This document shows, one piece after another, positions 1 through 6,642 of a DNA stretch of 6,642 nucleotides (position 1 is the first letter of the stretch; each line of letters begins with the position of its first letter). The stretch comes from Bacteroides sp. GTDB taxonomy: Bacteria; Bacteroidota; Bacteroidia; Bacteroidales; Bacteroidaceae. Below the pieces are notes generated by a model that ran no database searches, was not told the origin of the DNA, and was given only the letters and a program-made list of their open reading frames with translations. The position numbers and the translations under genes are program-made. The stretch lies in NCBI GenBank assembly GCA_019412865.1, contig DXOJ01000583.1:1-6642 (forward strand). Direction: 5' to 3'.

Positions 1-3
1 TTG

Positions 4-35
4 ATTGCTTTTCTAAATATTTGTGTTTATATTTG
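4..35 (+). promoter_or_regulatory. Predicted Bacteroides-type promoter of the nuclease operon
   Basis: The sequence TATATTTG at 28-35 matches the Bacteroides primary-sigma -7 consensus TAnnTTTG perfectly. Twenty bases upstream, ATTG at 4-7 matches three of four bases of the -33 consensus TTTG, at the usual distance. Transcription would start near position 42 and leave a leader of about 140 bases before the nuclease start codon. The -7 box abuts and partly overlaps the symmetric element at 28-57, so binding or recombination there would directly affect this promoter. The assignment rests on motif matching only. Confidence 0.5.
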
Positions 36-57
36 TTGTTCTAAACGAACAAAAGTA
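28..57. repeat. Interrupted palindrome with GTTC-N5-GAAC core at the promoter
   Basis: The perfect inner repeat is TTGTTC (36-41) and GAACAA (47-52), separated by five bases. A second register of symmetry spans 28-57, with outer arms of the form TAnnTTTGTT and AACAAAnnTA. The right arm read on the minus strand is TACTTTTG, itself a -7-box match, so two -7 boxes face each other. No convincing -33 element is seen for the minus-strand box. The element covers the expected transcription start of the nuclease operon. It could be an operator, or one of a pair of inverted repeats used by a site-specific recombinase. The second copy would have to lie left of the window. Confidence 0.5.
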
Positions 58-180
58 GACTGGATTATTTAAAGAGAGAGAATTCGGATTGTATATTATT
101 ATTGTATTGTTCTTGTAATAGGAATGAAATCTATTATTCTTTAATTTGTCCACTCTAATAGATGACTTAAATTGAGACAG

Positions 181-1770
181 ATGGGAAAGAGAAATGTTTT
201 GTATGCCATAGTGTTACTATTGGCTTTGGGTTCTTGCAATGAGGGAGTACAGCAAGAAACTGAGAGTGGAAAACAGCAGTTTGTACGTTTTACCTCCCTA
301 GTAGAGGGTACGTATACAAGAGCGGCAGGAGCTTCGTGGTCTCCAAGTGACGCTATAGGAGTTTATATGAAAAGTTATGGTTCTGTTCTTAGTACTAGTT
401 CCATTGTCGGAGGGGGTGATAATGTAGAATACTTCACGGAAAATGGTGATGGTAACTTCTTGCCTGTGTCTACTTATCTTTCTTTTCCAGATGATGGTAG
501 TAAGGTCGATTTTATAGCGTATTACCCACATCAGGAAGCTGTTAATAATTTTATTTATCCTGTTGATGTTACGAATCAGGCTGATCTTGAGACGATTGAT
601 TTATTATATGCTGACAAGCTAGAAGGAATTAGTGAACGTAGTAATGCTTTGAATCTTTCTTTTTCTCATCAATTAGCTCGTTTAGTATTAAATATAAAGA
701 GTGTGGATGGTTCTTCACTGGAAGGGTTGAATGTGTCTATTTCCGGTGTGAAAACAACTGCTAAATTTATGTTGGCAGACGGTACCTTGAATATAGATAC
801 AGATTCAAAAGGTTCTGTAGATATGCATATGGTCAGAGGTGGAGGATTGATGGCAGAGGCCATTCTGTTGCCTGAAGGTGTTCTGACAAATGTAAGTTTG
901 GTGTTTCAACAAGGCGGTAAGAAACATGAGCAGATCTTGGATAATGCAAAACTAGAGAAAGGGAATGTATATACATATACTATAAATTTCAAGAATGGTG
1001 AGGGACAGGTTGATCCTGAAGCGAAGTATGCAAAATGGAGGGAAACTCCTGTAATTACAAAGAGTCAGTTGGATGATCCTGATATTATGTACGTTATACA
1101 TGATATGCCTAATTCGATGAAAGACCCGGTTACTAAAAAAGCACTTCGAAACTATTGTTTGCTTTATGATACCGATTTAAAATTTGCTTATTGGGTTGCG
1201 TATCCATTATTTGCAGAGGTTATAAAAACTGGAACAAAGAGAACAAATGCATGGGGGTATGATCCCAGTATTGCTTCTAATCTACAGGCTAATTTGTCGA
1301 GCGGCTTTAATAGTGGGGCTGTGTATGACCGGGGACATCAGTTACCAAGTGCGGATCGTATATGTGATGCTGCAACAAATAGGACGACATTCTATTATTC
1401 GAATATGACTCCGCAGATTGGTAAAAAGTTGAATCAATCTATTTGGGCAAGCTTGGAAGGAAAAGTACGCGGATGGGTTAGTGGAACGGATACTCTTTTT
1501 GTGGTTACCGGTGCTATGCCTCCAGCAAACGGTACTATTGAACGTCAGAAAGGAATGGCTGTACCGGCATATTATTTTAAGGCCTTAGCACGTAAAATTG
1601 ATAATACATTCTATACCATTGCTTTTAAAATGGATAATAAGGAGTATTCTAGTACTGATTATATGAGTACAGCAATGTCTGTCGAAGCATTAGAGCAATT
1701 GACAGGATTTACTTTCTTCCCGACTTTGGATGCTCAAGCTAAAAAGTTAGATAAATCAAAATGGCAATAA
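181..1770 (+). CDS. Surface lipoprotein: fimbrillin-like domain fused to DNA/RNA non-specific endonuclease
   Basis: This is a predicted outer-membrane lipoprotein nuclease of the Serratia NucA type (beta-beta-alpha-metal fold), a family that cuts DNA and RNA without sequence specificity. The ATG at 181 is preferred to the in-frame TTG at 172: both lack a Shine-Dalgarno, and ATG gives a normal signal peptide. Numbering here is from the TTG; subtract 3 for the ATG start. The signal peptide ends in lipobox LGSC (Cys22). Residues 35-275 are a fimbrillin/Mfa-like module, with FTSLVEG, an Arg at 50 in TRA, VDFIAYYPH and SFSHQLARLVLNI. Residues 285-532 are the nuclease, about the length of the mature Serratia enzyme. 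It has DRGHQ with catalytic His389, then SNMTPQ, then LNQSIWASLE with metal-ligand Asn421 and Glu429, spaced eight apart as in Serratia N119/E127. Arg357 and Arg387 are candidates for the two phosphate-contacting arginines. All key residues are present, so it should be active. The next gene follows after 46 bases with no terminator, suggesting one operon. The substrate in vivo is not shown. Confidence 0.92.
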   Translation: MGKRNVLYAIVLLLALGSCNEGVQQETESGKQQFVRFTSLVEGTYTRAAGASWSPSDAIGVYMKSYGSVLSTSSIVGGGDNVEYFTENGDGNFLPVSTYLSFPDDGSKVDFIAYYPHQEAVNNFIYPVDVTNQADLETIDLLYADKLEGISERSNALNLSFSHQLARLVLNIKSVDGSSLEGLNVSISGVKTTAKFMLADGTLNIDTDSKGSVDMHMVRGGGLMAEAILLPEGVLTNVSLVFQQGGKKHEQILDNAKLEKGNVYTYTINFKNGEGQVDPEAKYAKWRETPVITKSQLDDPDIMYVIHDMPNSMKDPVTKKALRNYCLLYDTDLKFAYWVAYPLFAEVIKTGTKRTNAWGYDPSIASNLQANLSSGFNSGAVYDRGHQLPSADRICDAATNRTTFYYSNMTPQIGKKLNQSIWASLEGKVRGWVSGTDTLFVVTGAMPPANGTIERQKGMAVPAYYFKALARKIDNTFYTIAFKMDNKEYSSTDYMSTAMSVEALEQLTGFTFFPTLDAQAKKLDKSKWQ

Positions 1771-1816
1771 TTAGGGTCTTTATTATATCTATGTTTAACT
1801 AATTACTAAACGAATT

Positions 1817-3736
1817 ATGAAATTTGGGAAATTCTTATTTATGGGTTCTTTATCACTCTTTGCTCTTGTTGCGTGTGTGAGCAATGATGATAAAAGTGAA
1901 TGGAACGACGGAAGTCAGCCTATTAACTTTACTTCTTCAATTCAAGGACTAAACACTAGAGCTGTTGATGCTAAGTGGACTGCTGGTGACAAGGTTGGTG
2001 TCTTTATGAAAGCTGCTAATGGAGATTTATCCGCTGCAATAGCTGTGAATAAGTTACATACAACAGATAAAGATGGAAATTTGACAGCTTCTAATGTGGA
2101 TAATGCTCTTTATTATCCAACAGATGGTAGTTCTGTGGATTTCGTGGCATATTATCCTTATGTAGCTTCCCTGACAGGAAATACGTATAAGGTAGATGTA
2201 ACTACTCAGACCAATCAGCCGATCATCGATCTTCTTTATTCAGATAACGCTAAAGGTTTTGCAAAAGGTACGTCTAGCAATCCACAATTACAATTTGCTC
2301 ATATGTTGAGTCAGATTGTGTTTAATATTGAAAAGGATGCTACTATTCCTTCTTTGAATGGGCTTAATGTTACATTTAAGGGAATGAATACTAAGGCCGA
2401 TTTTACATTGGCTGATGGCAAGCTAAGTAATGCTGGGACTGTAGCTGATATTGCCTCTTTTGTTGATGTTACTAGTGCTACTGCTACTACTATAGTATTA
2501 CCGTCTACTACTCTAAGTGGTATAAAAGTAGTATTTGACTTGAATGGGAAATCTTATACTGCTGATTATCCACAATCAGTTTTGGACGCTGGTCGTAAGT
2601 ATGTACATAAGGTGAAGTTGAGTGATAAAAATGGTCAGCCTGTAATTGTAATGGAATCTGCTACAATAACTGACTGGATTACAGTTCCAGGTGGTGATAT
2701 TGATGTAGACTTTGGCGGTGGTAGCGTGACTCCAGGTGAGGAAGTTGATGTTACGATAGCTCAACCTTATAATGAAACTTTTGCAGATGGACAAGGTAAG
2801 TTTACTATAGATAATGTAACTGAACCTATTGTAGGAAATTCAGTATGGACATATGATGCATCTTATAAATATATGGTTGCAAGTGGACGCGTTGGTGATG
2901 TTGATTATAATTCAGAAGGTTGGCTGATTTCTCCTACATTAAAATTAGCTAATGCCAAAACTGCAATATTGATGTTTGAACATGCATTTAAGTTTGGAAG
3001 TAGTGCAGACTTGACTCTTCAAGTGAAAGAAGTTGGTCAGTCTACATGGACAGCAGTGGTTATTCCTACCTACCCTGTGGGAAATGATTGGACTTTTGTC
3101 TCTTCTGGAGATATAAATTTATCAGCTTATGTTAATAAATCAATCCAAATAGCATTTAAGTATACAAGTACCCCTAGCAGTTCAGCTAAGTGGGAAGTTA
3201 AAAATGTTAAACTAACGCTGAAGGATAATGATGATCCAGATCCTACTCCTAGCAATTTAGTGCAGAATCCAGGATTTGAAGACTGGACAGGAGATCTTGC
3301 TGCTTCATGGGATAATTCTTATAATACGCCGAAGGCAGGTATAACTAAAAGTACAGACATTAAGCATTCTGGAAATAATGCCTTGAAACAAGTTTCTGCT
3401 AGTAGCACAAGTAAAATTCAGCAAGAGGTTGCTATAACAGGAGGTAAAACTTATCGTATTTCTTATTGGTTCTTAGATAATGACACTAAGGCTAGTACTC
3501 GTATGTGGAGTAGTTGGAACAGCGGTAGTAATGTTTTGGATGATAATAAGGCAGAACTCCAGCAAGAAGCATATTCTAAAGAGAATGCTGAATGGCAACA
3601 AGTTTCTTTAATATTAAAAGCACCAGATACGGCTGATAAGTTCCGTTTTGAAGTCAGAACATATAAGCAATCTGCAAGTGAACTCGGTGGTTTTATATAT
3701 TATGATGATTTTGAAATAGTCGAAGTTGTTCAATAA
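1817..3736 (+). CDS. Surface lipoprotein: fimbrillin-like, choice-of-anchor-J-like and CBM4/9-like domains
   Basis: This is a 639-residue predicted lipoprotein with lipobox LVAC (Cys20). The acidic stretch after it (SNDDKSE) resembles the signals that send Bacteroidetes lipoproteins to the cell surface. Residues 34-295 are a fimbrillin/Mfa-like module clearly related to that of the upstream nuclease: FTSSIQG, TRA at Arg48, VDFVAYYPY, LQFAHMLSQIVFNI and TLADGKL. A Gly/Asp-rich linker (297-315) leads to a beta-sandwich at 318-470 of the choice-of-anchor J/cleaved-adhesin type, marked by GWLISPTLKL (368 onward) and KWEVKNVKL (458 onward). A second linker, DPDPTP, precedes a jelly roll at 480-639 resembling CBM4/9 modules, starting NLVQNPGFEDW and ending FIYYDDFEIVEV. 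No catalytic motif is visible. The likely role is binding substrate or partners at the surface for the neighbouring nuclease or receptor. That role, and whether the ligand is nucleic acid or glycan, are inference. The ATG start has no Shine-Dalgarno, as is usual in this group. Confidence 0.85.
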   Translation: MKFGKFLFMGSLSLFALVACVSNDDKSEWNDGSQPINFTSSIQGLNTRAVDAKWTAGDKVGVFMKAANGDLSAAIAVNKLHTTDKDGNLTASNVDNALYYPTDGSSVDFVAYYPYVASLTGNTYKVDVTTQTNQPIIDLLYSDNAKGFAKGTSSNPQLQFAHMLSQIVFNIEKDATIPSLNGLNVTFKGMNTKADFTLADGKLSNAGTVADIASFVDVTSATATTIVLPSTTLSGIKVVFDLNGKSYTADYPQSVLDAGRKYVHKVKLSDKNGQPVIVMESATITDWITVPGGDIDVDFGGGSVTPGEEVDVTIAQPYNETFADGQGKFTIDNVTEPIVGNSVWTYDASYKYMVASGRVGDVDYNSEGWLISPTLKLANAKTAILMFEHAFKFGSSADLTLQVKEVGQSTWTAVVIPTYPVGNDWTFVSSGDINLSAYVNKSIQIAFKYTSTPSSSAKWEVKNVKLTLKDNDDPDPTPSNLVQNPGFEDWTGDLAASWDNSYNTPKAGITKSTDIKHSGNNALKQVSASSTSKIQQEVAITGGKTYRISYWFLDNDTKASTRMWSSWNSGSNVLDDNKAELQQEAYSKENAEWQQVSLILKAPDTADKFRFEVRTYKQSASELGGFIYYDDFEIVEVVQ

Positions 3737-3748
3737 TTTTTTTTATAT

Positions 3749-3797
3749 ACTTGCTTGTTACAGAATTATCTTTCAGTCTGTGACAAGCAAGTTTTTT
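3749..3797 (+). terminator. Rho-independent terminator after the two lipoprotein genes
   Basis: The arms at 3749-3764 and 3777-3792 form a 16-bp stem with one U-G wobble (3759/3782) and a 12-base loop. A run of six T (3792-3797) follows immediately. It starts 12 bases after the upstream stop codon. The T run follows the stem only on the + strand, so it should act on rightward transcripts. It separates the lipoprotein pair from the TonB-dependent receptor gene, which therefore probably has its own promoter or is reached only by read-through. Confidence 0.88.
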
Positions 3798-3827
3798 GAC
3801 TAGAAGATTTGCCATGTTCTATGTGAA
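3795..3827 (+). promoter_or_regulatory. Weak candidate promoter for the TonB-dependent receptor
   Basis: TTTG at 3795-3798, overlapping the end of the terminator T run, is followed 21 bases later by TATGTGAA at 3820-3827. This keeps the TA and one T of the Bacteroides -7 consensus TAnnTTTG but not the rest. The position, about 30 bases before the ATG, and the terminator upstream make a promoter here likely in principle, but the -7 match is poor and the exact site is uncertain. Confidence 0.25.
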
Positions 3828-3858
3828 TAAGCGAATAATTAAATAATAACTGATAATT

Positions 3859-6627
3859 ATGAAACAAACTCTTGTGCTTTTACTAACACTCCTTTTTCCG
3901 ACTCTCCTCTTTTCTCAAGAATCAGAGACGGGGATAAAAGGATGTGTGATTGGTTCAGAAAGCAAATTGCCCGTCCCGGGAGTTATCGTGACTCTAAATG
4001 GAGAGAACAGGCAAACTAGAACCGATGTGAAAGGAGCTTTCTTCTTTAATAACATATCCCCAGGAAAGGATGTGCTTATTTTAAACTCTGTAGGTATTGC
4101 TCCTAAAAATATTTTAATTAGTGCAGTCAAAGGAATCATGACTGACATTGGCAATATTGAGGTGGTTGAGTTAACCGCTTCCGAAGATATGTCATTGGTT
4201 GGTGTGGTTGATGAAGCTATGGTTGACGATGATGTGGAGGGTGCCTCGCAAGAGATTAGTTCGAAAGTGATACTTTCTAATGATGTGTTTCTGAATAAAG
4301 CAGCTTATCAGTTATCTCCTATGCGTTTTCGTGCTAGAGGGTACGAAAGTTCTTATGAACAAAAATATATTAATGGTGTTAGTTTTAACGATCAGTTAAG
4401 GGGGGTATTCAATTATTCCTCTGTTGGTGCTTTGAATGATATGACCCGTAATGGAGATGTGGTGAATTATAATGCACCTTCTGCTTTTACTTACGGCTCT
4501 ATTGCAGGTGCAGAGAATATAAACATGCGCGCTTCCGGCTATGCTCCAGGTACCAAAGCGACGTTGACCTATACCAACCGTAACTATTACTTGCGTGGAA
4601 TGGTGACATATTCTACCGGACTGATGAATAATGGGTGGGCATTTACTGCTTCTTTGGGTGGTAGATACTCGCACGAAGGTGCGATAGAGGGTACATTCTA
4701 TCGTAATTTCTCTTATGCGCTTTCTGCAGAAAAACAATGGAAGGGCGGCAAGCATAGTCTCTCTATTGTAACTTTTGGTTCGCCTGTTGCGCGTGGACAA
4801 CAAAGCGCTTCTTATCAACAGGTTTATGAATACTTGGATAATTACCTCTATAACCCGAACTGGGGATACCAGAACGGTAAAAAAAGAAATGCGAAAGTAG
4901 TGCAAGCTTTTGATCCTACTCTTGTTCTTTCACATATGTGGAAGATTAATGATAATATGACATTAACCACTGGGTTGGGAACTCATTACGGACGTTATGG
5001 AAATACCGCTTTGAATTGGTATAATGCTCCTGACCCGCGTCCAGACTATTACCGTCAACTCCCTTCTTACTTTAGGTATGGGACTACAATCAATGAATCC
5101 GGTGCAGATCAGAGTGAGCTGTTATGGCGGAGGAACGATACCAGCTATACGCAGATTAATTGGGATGATATGTATCTTACCAATGCTTTGGGAGATGGCT
5201 CGGCAGAATATATAGTGGAAGAACGTCGTAGTGATTTATTTGAAACGACTCTGAACTCTACTTTTAACGCCCGATTGAGTGATCATCATACATTAACGGC
5301 TGGTATTGAATTGCGCTCTACCCTTTCTCGTCAGTTTAAGACCGTAAATGACTTATTGGGAGCGTCTTATGTGTGGGATTATGATAAATATGCTGAGCAA
5401 GACTTTCATGGAGATCAATCAAGAAAGCAAAACGATTTAAACCGCCTGGACCGTAAAGTGTATGAAGGAGGTATTTTGGGTTATAACTTTAATCTCAATA
5501 TATTCAAAGCTGGAGGATGGATCGTCAATCAACATACATCTGCTAATTTTGATGCTTACTACGGTGTAAAAGTTAATTATACCAGCTTCTATCGTGATGG
5601 AAAGATGAGAAACGGACGTTATCCGGATTCTTCATATGGAAAGGGAAGTACATATTCCTTTGTAGATATGGCAGTAAAAGGTGGACTGACTTATAAAATC
5701 AATGGACGCCATTTTCTGACAGCTAATGTAAGCTATGGCACAGAAGCTCCTTTGCCCAACTATGTCTATCTGGCTCCACGTATCACTGATCATACCACGA
5801 CCTCAGTATCTCAGCAAGACTTGAAAAGCGGGCGAGTATTTTCAGCTGATATAAACTATATATTCTCAATGCCGTCGTTCACAGGGCGGGTCTCTTTATT
5901 CCAAACCAACTTTTATGACCAGATGGATCGTATCAGTTATTTTACCGGAGCTTCTTACTTGAATCATATACTTTATGATATGAATAAGGTGCATCGTGGT
6001 ATTGAACTTGGCGCAACATATAAATTGGATAATCATTGGAGCTTTGATCTGGCAGGTACTATTTCTGAGTATTACTACAGTAACAACCCGATGAGTGTAG
6101 AGAATTATGAAGCTGTGTCTGAGCATCCCGATAAAGTTAGTAAAGTTTATATGAAGAATCTTGATGTAGGAGGGATGCCCCAATTTGCTGGCACTTTTGG
6201 AGTGCGTTATTTCATTGATTATTGGTTCTTGGGAGCCAATCTGAATGCTTTCGGACGTAACTATGTTGATGTATCTCCCAGTCGTCGATTGGCAGAGTAT
6301 TATAAAGATGTTGATCCTGTAGGAACACCGCAGCAATATCAGTTCTACAAAGAGACGGTTGCTCAGGAGCGTTTTGGCAGTGCCTGTACAGTTGACTTGT
6401 CTATTGGAAAAATCTTTTATCTACCACGCAGACAGTCTATTAATGTAAACCTGTCCGTGAATAATCTGTTGAACAAGAGAGATGTACGTACGGGAGGTTA
6501 TGAACAAGGACGTGTCGTTTCAGAAAAAGATGGAATTTATACGATTCTGAACCCAAAGCTTCTTCCTAATAAATATTACTATATGCAAGGAATCAATTGC
6601 TTTATGAATGTCAGCTATCGGTTCTAA
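3859..6627 (+). CDS. TonB-dependent outer-membrane receptor with N-terminal carboxypeptidase-regulatory-like domain
   Basis: This 922-residue outer-membrane active transporter would be energised by TonB-ExbBD and import a substrate bound at the cell surface. A hydrophobic signal peptide is probably cleaved after Ser19 (LLFS-Q). Residues 26-95 form a carboxypeptidase-D-regulatory-like beta-sandwich, with the pattern GxVxxxxxxxPVPGVxVTL, TDxxGxFxF and GxxVLxxxxxG. An acidic linker (DDDVEG, 123-128) precedes the plug at about 129-226, with MRFRARGYES and YINGVSFND, ending in GAENINMRA. The rest, 227-922, is a barrel rich in alternating aromatic strands and ends in the typical terminal strand FMNVSYRF. 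The C-terminal region carries the usual SVNNLLNKR motif of these receptors. It is shorter than most SusC proteins, lacks an obvious SusC-type plug signature, and no susD gene is in the window, so it is best called a non-SusC TonB-dependent receptor. I could not place a TonB box with confidence. Substrate is unknown; the neighbouring nuclease suggests nucleic-acid fragments or a related phosphate or metal source, as inference. The ATG lacks a Shine-Dalgarno and sits in an AT-rich leader. Confidence 0.9.
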   Translation: MKQTLVLLLTLLFPTLLFSQESETGIKGCVIGSESKLPVPGVIVTLNGENRQTRTDVKGAFFFNNISPGKDVLILNSVGIAPKNILISAVKGIMTDIGNIEVVELTASEDMSLVGVVDEAMVDDDVEGASQEISSKVILSNDVFLNKAAYQLSPMRFRARGYESSYEQKYINGVSFNDQLRGVFNYSSVGALNDMTRNGDVVNYNAPSAFTYGSIAGAENINMRASGYAPGTKATLTYTNRNYYLRGMVTYSTGLMNNGWAFTASLGGRYSHEGAIEGTFYRNFSYALSAEKQWKGGKHSLSIVTFGSPVARGQQSASYQQVYEYLDNYLYNPNWGYQNGKKRNAKVVQAFDPTLVLSHMWKINDNMTLTTGLGTHYGRYGNTALNWYNAPDPRPDYYRQLPSYFRYGTTINESGADQSELLWRRNDTSYTQINWDDMYLTNALGDGSAEYIVEERRSDLFETTLNSTFNARLSDHHTLTAGIELRSTLSRQFKTVNDLLGASYVWDYDKYAEQDFHGDQSRKQNDLNRLDRKVYEGGILGYNFNLNIFKAGGWIVNQHTSANFDAYYGVKVNYTSFYRDGKMRNGRYPDSSYGKGSTYSFVDMAVKGGLTYKINGRHFLTANVSYGTEAPLPNYVYLAPRITDHTTTSVSQQDLKSGRVFSADINYIFSMPSFTGRVSLFQTNFYDQMDRISYFTGASYLNHILYDMNKVHRGIELGATYKLDNHWSFDLAGTISEYYYSNNPMSVENYEAVSEHPDKVSKVYMKNLDVGGMPQFAGTFGVRYFIDYWFLGANLNAFGRNYVDVSPSRRLAEYYKDVDPVGTPQQYQFYKETVAQERFGSACTVDLSIGKIFYLPRRQSINVNLSVNNLLNKRDVRTGGYEQGRVVSEKDGIYTILNPKLLPNKYYYMQGINCFMNVSYRF

Positions 6628-6642
6628 AGAAACTCAACATAC

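Noticed and set aside
172..180. TTG start codon nine bases upstream of the ATG of the nuclease gene
   Set aside because: Both starts lack a Shine-Dalgarno. ATG is the commoner start and leaves a normal lipoprotein signal peptide, so the three extra residues are not needed. The TTG cannot be excluded.
1805..1814. CTAAACGAA just before the second lipoprotein gene, matching part of the promoter palindrome (41-49)
   Set aside because: Only the spacer and one half-arm are shared; there is no GTTC partner and no symmetry here. A nine-base match in AT-rich DNA can be chance.
181..3736. Calling the two lipoproteins major pilins
   Set aside because: Only their N-terminal halves are fimbrillin-like. 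Their large extra C-terminal domains make them unlike simple shaft subunits; a tip or accessory role remains possible.
4396..4905. 169-codon minus-strand open frame inside the receptor gene, plus other minus-strand frames at 298-531, 2576-2794 and 5896-6336
   Set aside because: They lie wholly within convincing + strand genes, and their translations show no family motif or gene-like composition. They are antisense shadows of the coding frame.
5024..5215. 63-codon + strand open frame within the receptor gene
   Set aside because: It is an alternative frame inside an intact barrel-coding region, with no recognisable domain.
3859..6627. Calling the receptor a SusC of a classical polysaccharide utilisation locus
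   Set aside because: No susD-like gene is adjacent, the protein is short for SusC, and the typical SusC plug signature is not evident.

Overview
The window looks like a chromosomal segment of a gut-type Bacteroides or a close relative (order Bacteroidales). The signs are AT-rich DNA, start codons without Shine-Dalgarno sequences, a promoter of the Bacteroides TTTG/TAnnTTTG type, fimbrillin-type lipoproteins, and a TonB-dependent receptor that begins with a carboxypeptidase-regulatory-like domain. All three genes are on the + strand and appear intact.

Layout: (1) Positions 1-180 are a leader with a good promoter match (-7 box TATATTTG at 28-35). A symmetric element, GTTC-N5-GAAC within wider arms, lies right at the expected transcription start. 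(2) Positions 181-1770 encode a lipoprotein that fuses an N-terminal fimbrillin-like (Mfa-like) module to a complete Serratia-type DNA/RNA non-specific nuclease (DRGH motif plus the Asn/Glu metal-site motif). (3) Positions 1817-3736 encode a second lipoprotein with a related fimbrillin-like module, followed by a choice-of-anchor-J-type beta-sandwich and a CBM4/9-like jelly roll. It has no recognisable catalytic site and is probably a surface binding protein. (4) Positions 3749-3797 are a strong intrinsic terminator. (5) Positions 3859-6627 encode a 922-residue TonB-dependent outer-membrane receptor. The last 15 bases hold nothing recognisable.

Taken together, the locus resembles a polysaccharide-utilisation locus with a nuclease in place of the glycan hydrolase. 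A surface nuclease would cut extracellular DNA or RNA, a paralogous surface protein would hold substrate or products, and the TonB receptor would import them. The nuclease and receptor families are read directly from motifs; their cooperation in nucleic-acid scavenging is inference. No SusD gene is visible. The promoter-proximal element resembles, in core and spacing, inverted repeats used by Bacteroides recombinases at invertible promoters. If that is right, the nuclease operon could be phase variable, but the partner repeat would lie outside this window.
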